Assembly (NCBI GenBank): GCA_030142905.1
Contig: JASJOG010000109.1
Location: 604,001-668,000, forward strand
Direction of reading: 5' to 3'
Source of the DNA: Heliopora coerulea
Lineage: Eukaryota; Cnidaria; Anthozoa; Scleralcyonacea; Helioporidae
Length of the DNA stretch: 64,000 nucleotides
The notes below the pieces were generated by a model. That model did no database searches. It was not told where the DNA came from and saw only the letters and a program-made list of their open reading frames with translations. The number at the start of each line of letters is the position of its first letter. Positions within the stretch are counted from its first letter, which is position 1. Shown here one piece after another: positions 43,152 to 50,100 of this stretch. The translations under genes and the position numbers were made by a program.

Positions 43152-44928
43152 ATATATTATATATATTATATATATATATATATATTATATATATATATAT
43201 ATTATATATATATATATATATTATATATATATATATATTATATATATATAATATATATATTATATATATATATATATTATATATATATAATATATATATT
43301 ATATATATATATATATTATATATATTATATATATATACATACATAGTAGCACATTCTGGTAAATATTATAAATGCACACTTTAGTACCATATCTCAGTGG
43401 TCACCAAAAACAATCTCATACAACTAAACACATGATTTCTTGGGAGAAGCTCAAAGCAGAACAGGAATTTTTACTGTTTACTTACTACTCCTAGGCTGGG
43501 CCCTGCTTAGAAGCCAAGTCTGGACCCACTAGTGGACTGTATATCTAAGAGTTATATATTTCTCATGCTGCTGTAAGTAATATGTTCTAGCATCCATGCT
43601 CAAGACATTGCATGGGGAAATTCTAAGGTTACTATTAAAAGCTTATGCAAAAGTTGCAGTCATTTTATCATTCTATATACAGCTTCATTAGCCTGATAAA
43701 TTGGTACTGTAATGTAACATATCTGGGGTGTATTACATGTACTTGTGTAGGGGTAGTAAGGTAACATTATATACATCAATGAGTAAGATACTTTGGTCCA
43801 TGGGTATGGTACAGTGTTTATATGGTGTTTTACATAATAGCATGTTAAAGAAGTGACTCAACACCATTTCTTGAAAAGTGTAAAAGGTAACTTTGAGATG
43901 TAAAACAATTGAAACAAATATTTCATCAGAAAATATACAAAAGGTCATATAAAGAAAAGCAGTCAGAGAAACAAAAACTATCACAAACAACAAGTCTGGG
44001 TAATTCCTATGGCAAGATTACTATTTCAAAATCATTCCTAATTACCAATGCATTTAGTTTATTTGGAAAAAGAGTTTGGTGTATTTATTGTCATATTACC
44101 ACCTTTGGTAATATGCCATATTACCAGCTTTGTGCAAATTGACTATACATGTTATCACCTTATGGCAGCCTGCTCCCTTTGTAGCATAGTGTAAATAAAG
44201 GAATTAAAATGATTTGCTTTTTCCATAAGCATATTCCTCGTCCTCCCATTGTCTCATGTTGCCCATACATGTAATATGCTTGTATATGTATGGGTCCATT
44301 TACAGAGGTGGATTTAGGTAGGGGGTGCATCAGACAGGACCCCCTTTTTTGATTAGTTGTCATATGATTTTTTTTCACTCAGTTACAAAACACAAGCATT
44401 AAATATGTCAACCAGCAAAGAAATGAAAGGGTAAGTAGAAGAAATTCAGATTCAAAAAAACACTAGAAACAACAGAGGCATAAGAATTCTTCTATTATTT
44501 TGCCATATAGTTGAAGTGAATTCATAAAAAAAAATTTCCACCCTTATACGAAATTCTGGATTCGCCCCTGATCTACATGAAACTGTTCTCCAATACGTCT
44601 GTATCTTCTGATGTATCCGATTAACTCAGTGGAGTCTTCCGGACGAATTACTACATCAGTGAACAAACCGATAGAAGAACTTCCGCCTTTACAGAACAAA
44701 CAATCACATACGACAATCTTTCTTAGTAACTGGCCCCGTCCTAACGAGCTTGTATAATGTAACATCTCTTTACCTCCTCATACGAATAAGCAATGCCTCA
44801 CCTAGTACAGTGTCCAGTGATGGAACCCCTGATGAAATAAGCAGCTGATTATTATGCAACGATATTTTAGTTCCAGCCAGATAAGCAGAACGGCCACGAT
44901 TACTCTTTTTCTTAAAACTTGACGCCAT
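26164..44928 (-). CDS. ELP4: ELP4, Elongator complex subunit 4, whole gene
   Basis: Elp4 forms a ring with Elp5 and Elp6. This RecA-like subcomplex binds the Elp1-3 core and supports modification of wobble uridines in tRNA. Ten exons on the minus strand were assembled by family motifs, GT..AG sites and phase: 44928-44802, 42107-42072, 40495-40374, 39105-38983, 37066-36921, 36630-36546, 35226-35050, 33087-32979, 28477-28371 and 26286-26164. They total 1155 nt and 384 aa; human ELP4 is about 424 aa. Diagnostic stretches, in order, are [130 protein letters not shown] and the C-terminus GGSKLDF. As in the family, there is no classical P-loop. All junctions keep frame, so the gene appears intact. 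Introns carry many transposons. Confidence 0.95.
26501..26651. mobile_element. piggyBac-like MITE, about 143 bp plus TTAA flanks
   Basis: TTAACCCTTTAG at the left is exactly inverted as CTAAAGGGTTAA at the right. TTAA at both borders is the piggyBac target duplication. It lies in ELP4 intron 9 and is non-coding. Confidence 0.6.
27045..27138 (-). repeat. Dispersed TTAA-type short repeat, copy 4
   Basis: Reverse orientation: TTACTCTGACTAATGCCAGA, then ACTCAGGCTAACGCC, GACGAGAAGTCTTGG and CCGGAAAGGGCTAA. Confidence 0.55.
27269..27974 (-). repeat. Dispersed short repeat, copy 5, split by a MITE
   Basis: The parts at 27269-27300 (GCTAACGTCAGACAATTATT, then TTCTGGCTAA) and 27921-27974 (AACGCCAGAGGATTTTACTC, then GTCAAAGGGGAGACGTC) together match one copy of the family. 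The MITE at 27301-27920 interrupts it after GGCTAA. Confidence 0.6.
27301..27920. mobile_element. PIF/Harbinger-like MITE nested in another repeat
   Basis: The ends AGGCTGTTTTCCACTAGGCG and, reverse-complemented, AGGCTGTTTTTCACTAGGCG are inverted for about 35 bp (through GAATTTTAT). The left flank is TAA and the right flank AAA, a TAA duplication with one change. Inside is a second inverted structure, bounded by AGCATATACCTC (27486) and GAGGTATATGCT (ending about 27850), plus a foldback at 27379-27486. Several insertions are therefore stacked here, in ELP4 intron 9. Confidence 0.65.
28371..28477 (-). CDS. ELP4: ELP4 exon 9
   Basis: Acceptor CGCGATTTAG, then [20 protein letters not shown] and [15 protein letters not shown], ending in phase 0 at GTAAAT. 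It corresponds to the IPRLN..DLAFKLKRKxFTIE block. Confidence 0.93.
28602..28892. repeat. (TA)n tracts flanking a hammerhead foldback
   Basis: TA runs lie at about 28602-28628 and 28852-28892. Between them is an inverted repeat: left arm about 28700-28778, right arm about 28779-28856, ending in AACAATAAATTATTA on both sides. Confidence 0.7.
28735..28776 (-). ncRNA. Type I hammerhead ribozyme motif
   Basis: On the minus strand from 28776 the order is GTCGT (helix I), CTGATGA (28771-28765), TTGC-AAAA-GCAT (helix II, three pairs plus a U-U at the base), GAAA (28752-28749), ACA-CGG-TGT sharing its first A (helix III), cleavage-type A at 28740, and ACGAC (helix I, five pairs). All invariant core bases are present. 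Cleavage after A (GUA) is allowed but less usual than after C. The plus-strand partner (28779-28820) has the same core but lacks the 5' half of helix I, because the foldback junction cuts it off. Confidence 0.65.
29150..29713 (-). mobile_element. mariner-type transposon, internally deleted
   Basis: Terminal inverted repeats CAGGGTGTCCCAAAA...AATG and inverse end exactly at 29150 and 29713, with TA on both sides (inserted in a TA microsatellite). At 564 bp it is much shorter than a full mariner of about 1.3 kb. Only the C-terminal half of a transposase is left on the minus strand. It is not autonomous. Confidence 0.85.
29230..29645 (-). pseudogene. Transposase C-terminal remnant (mariner type)
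   Basis: The minus strand shows [11 protein letters not shown] (about 29604-29570), the second catalytic Asp region. After a stop and frame change comes [17 protein letters not shown] (about 29504-29454), with the third acidic region. The tail has [10 protein letters not shown] near 29290-29260. The N-terminal DNA-binding half is missing. Confidence 0.75.
30590..30683. repeat. Near-perfect foldback, arms of about 43 nt
   Basis: AATAAAGTAGAAAACATACT through CAGTTCCATCT is mirrored by AGATGGAACTG through GTATGTTTTCTACTTTATT, with a short AAATTTTGAG centre. It is in ELP4 intron 8 and has no coding content. Confidence 0.7.
31511..31761. mobile_element. Probable MITE in ELP4 intron 8
   Basis: The ends GCCTGGTTCACACTTG and, reverse-complemented, GCCTAGTTTACTCTTG are inverted with three differences. 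There is no clear target duplication. The interior is non-coding. Confidence 0.4.
32979..33087 (-). CDS. ELP4: ELP4 exon 8
   Basis: Acceptor CTTTCTGTAG, then [36 protein letters not shown] and one base of Gly before GTACTA. It matches the LSD..LESF..NPLYKDYHG block of ELP4. Confidence 0.93.
33371..33410 (-). ncRNA. Hammerhead-like motif, helix II weak
   Basis: The minus strand reads CTGACGA (33403-33397), CGGCTTTTGCTC, GAAA (33383-33380), CGT then T as the cleavage base, followed by GGAATTC. The core is intact (the seventh position is variable). Helix I pairs partly (TTTCT with GGAAT), and helix II has only about three pairs. It is probably a decayed copy of a PLE-type ribozyme. Confidence 0.4.
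33459..33672. repeat. Foldback element with repeated inner arms
   Basis: The outer ends ATTTCATAAACGAGTG and its inverse, ACACGAGTTTATGAAAT, enclose TTTTACCAGGGGTTACAAAC and its inverse. The inner unit GAGAGAACAATGAAAATCAC appears three times in alternating orientation. A second, shorter palindrome (GAATTTATAATTAAGAAATG..CATTTCTTAATTATGAATTC, about 33693-33768) lies next to it. Non-coding, in ELP4 intron 7. Confidence 0.65.
35050..35226 (-). CDS. ELP4: ELP4 exon 7
   Basis: Acceptor TTTGTTTATAG, 59 codons with [17 protein letters not shown] and [20 protein letters not shown], ending in phase 0 at GTGGGT. The LGSPLW motif of the family appears here as LESPLW. Confidence 0.93.
35731..35793 (-). 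repeat. Dispersed TTAA-type short repeat, copy 6
   Basis: Reverse orientation: TTTTACTCTGGCTAACGGTG, TATTTTACTTGTCAAGGGGA and GAAGTCTCCAG. Confidence 0.55.
35966..36377 (-). mobile_element. Penelope-like element, 3' fragment with hammerhead
   Basis: A minus-strand frame (36377-36003) ends in a segment like the C-terminus of PLE GIY-YIG endonucleases: [19 protein letters not shown], then [17 protein letters not shown]. The invariant Glu is RRIIE. The reverse transcriptase is absent, so the copy is truncated. A hammerhead motif follows directly at 36011-35971, where PLE ribozymes are expected. It lies in ELP4 intron 6, in the same orientation as the gene, and belongs to a different PLE family from the copies at 37.7 and 50 kb. 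Confidence 0.65.
35971..36011 (-). ncRNA. Type I hammerhead ribozyme motif behind a PLE frame
   Basis: On the minus strand: AAACT (helix I), CTGATGA (36006-36000), one T, GATCT-TGT-AGATC (helix II, five pairs), GAAA (35985-35982), A-CG-TT (minimal helix III of two pairs), cleavage C at 35976, then AGTTT (helix I, five pairs). Every core base is present. The minimal helix III is the form known for PLE hammerheads, which are thought to work best as dimers. Confidence 0.7.
36378..36475 (-). repeat. Dispersed TTAA-type short repeat, copy 7 (most complete)
   Basis: Begins TTAACTCTTTCCCGGCG and ends CCACCTTGAAAGAGTTATAA. The two ends are inverted repeats next to TTAA/TATAA. Between them are TATCCTGGCTAACGGCAGAAG and TTTTACTCGTCAAAGGGAG. 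This copy is the best evidence that the family is a piggyBac-like MITE of about 95 bp. Confidence 0.65.
36546..36630 (-). CDS. ELP4: ELP4 exon 6
   Basis: Acceptor TGTCTTCTAG, then [20 protein letters not shown] and KGHDTSNQ, ending in phase 0 at GTGGTA. The helical YxxLLxxIxxII pattern matches the family. Confidence 0.88.
36921..37066 (-). CDS. ELP4: ELP4 exon 5
   Basis: Acceptor TTTTTTATCTAG, then [18 protein letters not shown], matching the SSxFGHYYD region of the family. It ends with two bases of an Arg codon before donor GTATGA. Confidence 0.92.
37719..38228 (+). pseudogene. PLE GIY-YIG endonuclease end (RT lost)
   Basis: This is the C-terminal part of a Penelope-type [23 protein letters not shown] gives the Cys-rich IY..YVG start of the GIY-YIG fold, RLGDRIKQH the conserved Arg/His segment, and VMEAIYIKR the catalytic Glu. 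The frame is open to TGA 38226-38228 and the first codon used here is not a true start. GIY-YIG domains nick the target DNA for insertion. With no reverse transcriptase this copy cannot move itself. Confidence 0.8.
38325..38361 (+). ncRNA. Hammerhead-like motif with altered core
   Basis: AGCAC and GTGCT pair as helix I. Between them are TTGATAA where CTGANGA is expected, GTGGTCTGCC, GAAA and TGCATC. Helix III and the cleavage C are present, but the core bases C3 and G8 read T and A. The same altered core is seen in the 50-kb copy (49891-49928, minus). Confidence 0.35.
38983..39105 (-). CDS. ELP4: ELP4 exon 4
   Basis: Acceptor TTTAACTAG, 41 codons starting [13 protein letters not shown], then the hallmark [15 protein letters not shown], and donor GTAAGC. 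It is in phase 0 at both ends. Confidence 0.93.
39195..39456. mobile_element. MITE with inverted ends, ELP4 intron 3
   Basis: The ends GCCTGGTTCCCATGTAATCG and, reverse-complemented, GCCTGGTTTCCATGTGATTG are inverted. The interior is a loose tandem of GCGATC/GATCAC motifs. There is no clear target duplication. Confidence 0.6.
40374..40495 (-). CDS. ELP4: ELP4 exon 3
   Basis: After acceptor TTTTTAG it encodes [20 protein letters not shown] and on through [16 protein letters not shown], ending in phase 0 at donor GTGTGG. It corresponds to the EEDxYxxYxxLLxKYFLAEG core of the family. Confidence 0.93.
41498..41591 (+). repeat. Dispersed TTAA-type short repeat, copy 8
   Basis: Begins at TTAAGGGGTAGGGC, contains CTGACAAGTAAAATTGTCTG and GTTAGAGTAAAATACC, and ends CTCTTAATGGGTTTAA. 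Confidence 0.55.
41621..42050. mobile_element. hAT deletion derivative, perfect 8-bp duplication
   Basis: The ends are TAGGGATGTCCCGATCC and, reverse-complemented, TAGGGATGTTCCGGTC. ATTTATTA is present at both borders (41613-41620 and 42051-42058). The interior holds, on the plus strand, ATGTCTGCAGTGTGGAAGTA (MSAVWKYF, near 41807), then a short stretch with [10 protein letters not shown]. This resembles the start and the CxxC pair of a BED zinc finger, so it is probably a collapsed hAT transposase gene. It lies in ELP4 intron 2, 21 nt from the exon 2 donor. Confidence 0.8.
42072..42107 (-). CDS. ELP4: ELP4 exon 2 (36-nt microexon)
   Basis: After acceptor TTTATTTAG it encodes [12 protein letters not shown], the first conserved core strand and loop. 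It begins with two bases and ends with one base of split codons. The donor is GTATAG, followed 21 nt later by the edge of a hAT MITE. Confidence 0.92.
42990..43090 (+). repeat. tRNA-derived SINE
   Basis: An A-box-like TATAGTCTAGTGG and the B box GGTTCGATTCC are spaced as in a tRNA gene. After them comes CTCAGAAATTTTCTGAG, also found behind the tRNA-like parts of the foldback at 57346-57571. No acceptor stem closes, so this is a SINE and not a tRNA gene. It runs into a (TA)n tract, as a SINE tail would. Confidence 0.7.
43110..43345. repeat. (TA)n microsatellite, about 236 bp
   Basis: Uninterrupted A/T dinucleotides with repeated TATTATA phase shifts every 8-30 bp. It can fold on itself. It directly follows the SINE at 42990, in ELP4 intron 1. 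Open frames on both strands here are artefacts of the repeat. Confidence 0.95.
44303..44570. mobile_element. Probable hAT-like MITE
   Basis: The ends are CAGAGGTGGATTTAG and, reverse-complemented, CAGGGGCGAATCCAG. No matching octamers flank it, so the assignment is tentative. ELP4 intron 1. Confidence 0.45.
44575..44748. mobile_element. Diverged relative of the MITE at 14281-14471
   Basis: It shares TCTGATGTATCCGATTAA, CAGTGGAGTCTTCCGGACGA and the AACAATCACATACGACAATC region with that element. It ends at GGCCCCGTCCTAA, close to the ELP4 exon 1 donor at 44801. Confidence 0.5.
44802..44928 (-). CDS. ELP4: ELP4 exon 1
   Basis: Begins at ATG 44928 ([20 protein letters not shown]) and runs through [14 protein letters not shown]. 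It ends one base into the Gly codon before donor [16 protein letters not shown] matches the family's pre-core segment. The basic N-terminus is shorter than in vertebrates. Confidence 0.9.
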
Positions 44929-46883
44929 ATGGACAAGATCTCATTGTATTTTTATCAAGTTATATTATTACATTTAATTGCCAATCTCCAAAATTTCCGC
45001 CATATTCTACAGTGCATCCATGTTAGTTTTGAAACGCCGCTGGAAAGCATGCTTGGGGACACAAAAGAATTGCTGGCGTCAGGGTGGGGTGGACACCACA
45101 GAATCCGGAAATCAGTTTCTGAGAGAGTTTCTTTTTCCAATAAAACCGTTTTTGATTTATAGAAAGTGAAAATATCAAACAGAAAGCTCAAAGCATTTTT
45201 CTCCATGCATAAGATACACCAATTTCTTTCCCGGATTCAGTTTTTATCCGTCCATGAACCAAACAAAGCTGGCTCGCCAGTTTTTATGTGGTAAATAAAA
45301 AATGCCATATGCGAAATGTGGCGAGTTGGAGAGTAATTCAACTCTTCCCTTTCTGTCATATGTGACAGTTTATTTGTGTGCACAACACGTCACAGAAAAG
45401 TGATGGTTGGTTGTAAGATATCTCATCGGAGAAAAAAATTTTTTGAGGAAGAAAAAAAGGGTACAAAGAACATGGTTTCGATTAGATGCAGGATTGTAGC
45501 TCACAATTGTGCCTGCCGCCTGGGTAATTATCTAATCTCGTCCTTCGGTCTTAGCGACGAGATTTTATCATGATTTATTTTCATTACCTGTGATCGGTTA
45601 CTCATTAAGCCAAGAAACAAGCTTACACAGGTACCGTATAAAGCCTAGTTGCCTAAAGCCTATGTTGGGGAGATATCAAATTAGTAAAGGTCTTGCCAGA
45701 AATTTTAAGATAGAAGTTTTTATTCTTTAGGTTACAAATGAGAGCTCAAGGAACAAGCAATAGAAAAAAGGATTTATTAAGCAACATGAGTAAGAAAGGC
45801 GGGCTGTCAGTCAGTCATGCAATGACTTAAAAGCCTGTTACATGAACACCTAGCAAACTCAAAATTTCCAAATTTTCAGAAATTGTTTTGTGTACCAGCC
45901 GTGCCACAGTAACCTTCAATTTCTTGCTACGCGCCATTGGAAGTTTGGGGGGGGGTGCGCCCCTATAACCCAGTTTCTGTTCCCGTCATTATAAATATAC
46001 GTACGTGTACGTACATGCATCTGTTGTGAGAATGCGTTCAGTTGTGTTAGGAGGGTGACTACCTGGCCACCATATGGTTGATAATGAACTTACTCACGAA
46101 GATCTATGGGTTTATAAACAAGGTAACTCAATCGAAATGGTGAAAATGACAGAGTACCGGAGGCGGGCCTTGGATAATTGAGAGGTTTCCATAAATTTTT
46201 GAATTGGGTTCGATTAAGCATCGCATCAAGTATTGACAAAAAAACTTACAGGCCCTTGACATTGGTGTTGTAGATACCGTCTTACATATCAGCCAGGAAA
46301 ACCAGAGCTTATGTTACTAAGTCGTAGATCTTTCATTAGCCTGTGATTTTTACATCCCCAAACAGTTCAGAAATCGTTTTTGGCGGGTGTTTTGACACTT
46401 CATGCAACAGTGTACACCTCTAGATTTTGAGTTCAGTTCTATTTCAAATGTGTAACTGGAAATGTTATTATACTTACAATTTTGAAATTGACGCTGTTTT
46501 ATGGGAGATTTTTTTTGGGGGGGAGTAAATTTAAAATTTCAGTGCGAAGAGTTTCTGACAAAGGTTACAAGGTGTTAAATTTCATGGCGGTTGCTTAGCA
46601 ACAGCAGACGCAATATAAAGATGAAAACTTTTGGCAATACTCATGACAAGATGAACATCTGCCGCTGACTGCGATTCTGAGAGCAAACAATGCGTGCATT
46701 TAATTGCAACGTGTTGTGCTGCAACGTGGCAAGGTTTTTCCACGCCTACTAGCACATGACATGATCTAACCAATCGTCCAAACACACATCTGCTTTCATG
46801 ATGGCGCGCCATGTTTATAATTAGCCCGGAGGTCGAACGATTGAGGCATTCGAAGGCGTTCAGTTCGTATCTGGGAAGTGGTG
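44929..46883. other. Shared upstream region of ELP4 and calumenin
   Basis: About 1.96 kb separates the two start codons, which are divergent. Near the calumenin start the sequence becomes less AT-rich, with a GGCGCGCC palindrome at 46802-46809. No TATA box or other promoter element can be assigned with confidence. A poly-G run (45950-45958) is present. Confidence 0.4.
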
Positions 46884-47131
46884 ATGGCTAACGTTGTCGA
46901 AATTTTGATCGTAACTGCCTTTTGTTTCTCCGCATTTGTTGTTGGTATTCCAAGACCGCATGATAAGGAAGGGCCCAAGAGGCGAGTTCACGAACAAGAA
47001 CCACTGTCGGACGAAGAGCATTTTAAAGGGAGCGAGCACAACCAAGAATACGATCACGAAGCATTCCTTGGAGACGAGCAAAAAAAAACATTTGATCAGC
47101 TGTCCCCAGAAGAAAGTAAACGCAGATTGGG
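46884..47131 (+). CDS. CALU: Calumenin exon 1: signal peptide, acidic segment
   Basis: It encodes the signal peptide and an acidic stretch up to EESKRRL, ending two bases into a Gly codon before GTATGT. The frame continues into the intron to a stop at 47169-47171, which is not used. Confidence 0.93.
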
Positions 47132-50100
47132 GTATGTTGCAATTATTTTTGTCATAATTTACCAGATGTAGATCCCTTGCGCCACAAACTGCGATGACGC
47201 ATTCCGATCTTCAAGCGAACTGACATTATTTAGTTTGCATATTTCCTTGTTTCTTGCTTAGTTTGAAGTTCATTTTGCTGCGCAAATGTCCAGAACGAAA
47301 GAAAATATGACGGTGTTAGCGGCGCATTGTTTACACTCAGAATTATACTTGTGCTGGGCTATGCGAATGTACGTGTACACTTGTTTGCCGAGCTTGTTCC
47401 TTTGACCTTAAACGTTTCGTTTGGAACGTAGTCTGCGTTAGAAGTACTGTGCCTTTTTATGTATAACTGTAAGATTCGTTAAAAGTTACTTTATTATGCA
47501 AGGGTGTGAGGATGTTTCAGAATGGGTTATTGAGTACACGTCTTGTGCACTGACTACGAAGGTCATGAGTCTGGATGAGTTTGGGAAGAACAAGCAACAA
47601 TGATATCATTATCTCAAGTAATGCCAATTTGTGAAGTTTAACTGGGCCTCAGAAATAGCTATTGCTGTAATTGCATATGAGCAACAGAATCACCTGTCCA
47701 CAGAAAATGGACCTGTTAATGGACCAGTCTGCTAATGCTAATTTCCTATTGTGTCACTGTTAAATCAAGCCCATTCAAAGGGCAAATGGACAAATTTACT
47801 TAGAGTGTACTAACTAGGTGGGCAGGGATGTACATCCCCCTAATATTTCTTGTATTTAAAATCCAAAAGTGCTTAAAACAATTTAAAAATTTGTTAAAAT
47901 TTGTGAAAAGTGGAATATTTGAGGCATTATCCTCCCATGGCTGTTGGGGGAGTTCGATTTTCAGTTAAAGTTTATGTGTAAATTTTGCCTCAAGATGGTC
48001 TCAAATGTGGCCAACATGAATACATAAACAGTCACAAACAATTTTTTAGCTTTCACTACAAATTCCAAATTACAGTTATGAAAATATTGATTTGCAAAAT
48101 TAGATTTACGAAGTTTCAATTGTGGCCAGCTGATTTGAACCCTACAGAGTTTGGGCTATACCCTCTAATAAACTCCCAATCCTTGCAATGCCACTGTTAC
48201 ACTTTCTTATTAAAGTGCCTAAATGTCTGTCATCATAGTGAATCTGGCTGTGTTATCATGTTATACTGAGAACTCAGCACTAGCAAAGTGGTCAATTTTG
48301 ACAAAGCATCCCAACTGTAAATAAACCTGGGGGACCATAAATCTTCAACCCTTCCCAATGTGTGGTCCCATCAAAGGGATGTAAGCAGTGCAATGTCATT
48401 GTTACGATTATTTTAGAAATACATAAACTCAGTGGCATGTTAAGGATTTTAATGGGGGTGGGGTGGGGGCAGTTCCCCTGAGGGTGGCAACTACAATTAA
48501 TATTTTATCAGTTACAGTAACCTCTTTATATGGGGTCTGGGGTCATGCCCTCTAGGTAATATTTGAAATGAGATTTTCAGCACCTCCCAGTAGATAACTG
48601 TGCTGAAATTCCCTGCCCACTCTCTGAGATGCGAATTTGCTAAGCAAAGGGCGTGGTCCTTGTTCAAGAGTGGGATGACTGCCCTTTCACTCCCTAAATC
48701 TGCCAATGTTCCAACTCGGCAAATCACGTCACAGTGTAGGAGGATTTATTTATTTACTGCATAGTGGTACGCGTTGAAAGACACTACTCATTCACAGTTG
48801 TTAACTTGAGCGAAGAAAGTCGTGCTACACCCCTTGAACAATGTTGTGCTGCCACTGTGAATAATGATTTCAACACCGTCATTTAGCCACATCTTTATAA
48901 ATACTATGACTGAGAATGGGGACCGTACGGGAACGCATTTGCCTGAGGTTTTGGTGCATAAGGAGTCACGAGGAGCAAGGTCTGTTCGAAAAAAAACAAA
49001 CGCAAATACTTTCCAACACTGGCCGAGCAAACGTGGTCAATAAGGAACTGATTAAATGGCTTTTAGCTGGGGGTTTTTCCCCATTTTTAACTGGATTTTC
49101 TTCCTCAAATGTTCTGTTTCCCTTACATCGTAACTTGTTCGTTTTGCTTCTTGTTTCCACCAATTAAACATTCAGTTATCGTACTTTTATACAATTGGCT
49201 TTAAAGAAAAGCAGTAGTAGTGTTTCAGTACTTTTATTTTTCGGAATATTTCAATGTAGTTATCAAATTCTCTTCAATTCCTTTTCGGCAGGATCAGTCT
49301 TACATTACTAAAAAATTCGGCTATCGCCTCGTTTTTCAACTCACTTCTCGATGTTTGGATATCTGATGAAACACTCCTCTTGTATGATATATTACGTCTG
49401 ATATCATAAAATCCCAGACCGTTCAGCAAGCATAACTTTGAGTACGGACCTAGCTCAACCATATAGTAATAATTTTTCGCAGCATTGTTCAGCCATTAGG
49501 ACTGTTGCAACTTTGGAACGACTATGTTACATTTTGACCTTACGAATGTTGCGTATGAATGTCGTGGATGTGGGAGATTGAATTATGAAATGCAAAACGT
49601 GGACGTTCGTGAAGCTTATTTTCTTAGAAAATATTTTTTACCCCGCACTTGGACTGGACCCTTAGCTTTCTCAGACGTACGTTCTGACTGTTGAACTTCC
49701 GTTTTTAAATACGTTGATACCATGGTGATTGGTAATTTAAGATAAAGTAAAAGAAAATGAAGAGGAATATACGCACTAAAGAGGTATACACAGTTACCAA
49801 AGACTGTTGGATCGTTTAGTTCTTAAAAGAACTGTATGAAACTTAAAGAGGTAAAATTCTACGTAAAGAGTAAGCCTAAAGAATTAGAAAAAAGCACGAT
49901 GCATTTCGGCAGACCACTTATCAACTGCTATACGTCTGCTAACTAAAGAAACAAATCACCTGCTTATATAGTCTAAAGAAAACTGATGACATCGACCCAA
50001 CGGTATGTGGGAGGGTCAAAATAGGGATAGTTGGAAAACAAATTCCTTTTGTCGGCACAGATCATGATCATTAAGTTTTATGTAAATGGCTTCCATCACC

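Noticed and set aside
43066..43346. Long YIYIYI-type frames on both strands
   Set aside because: They are produced by the (TA)n repeat.
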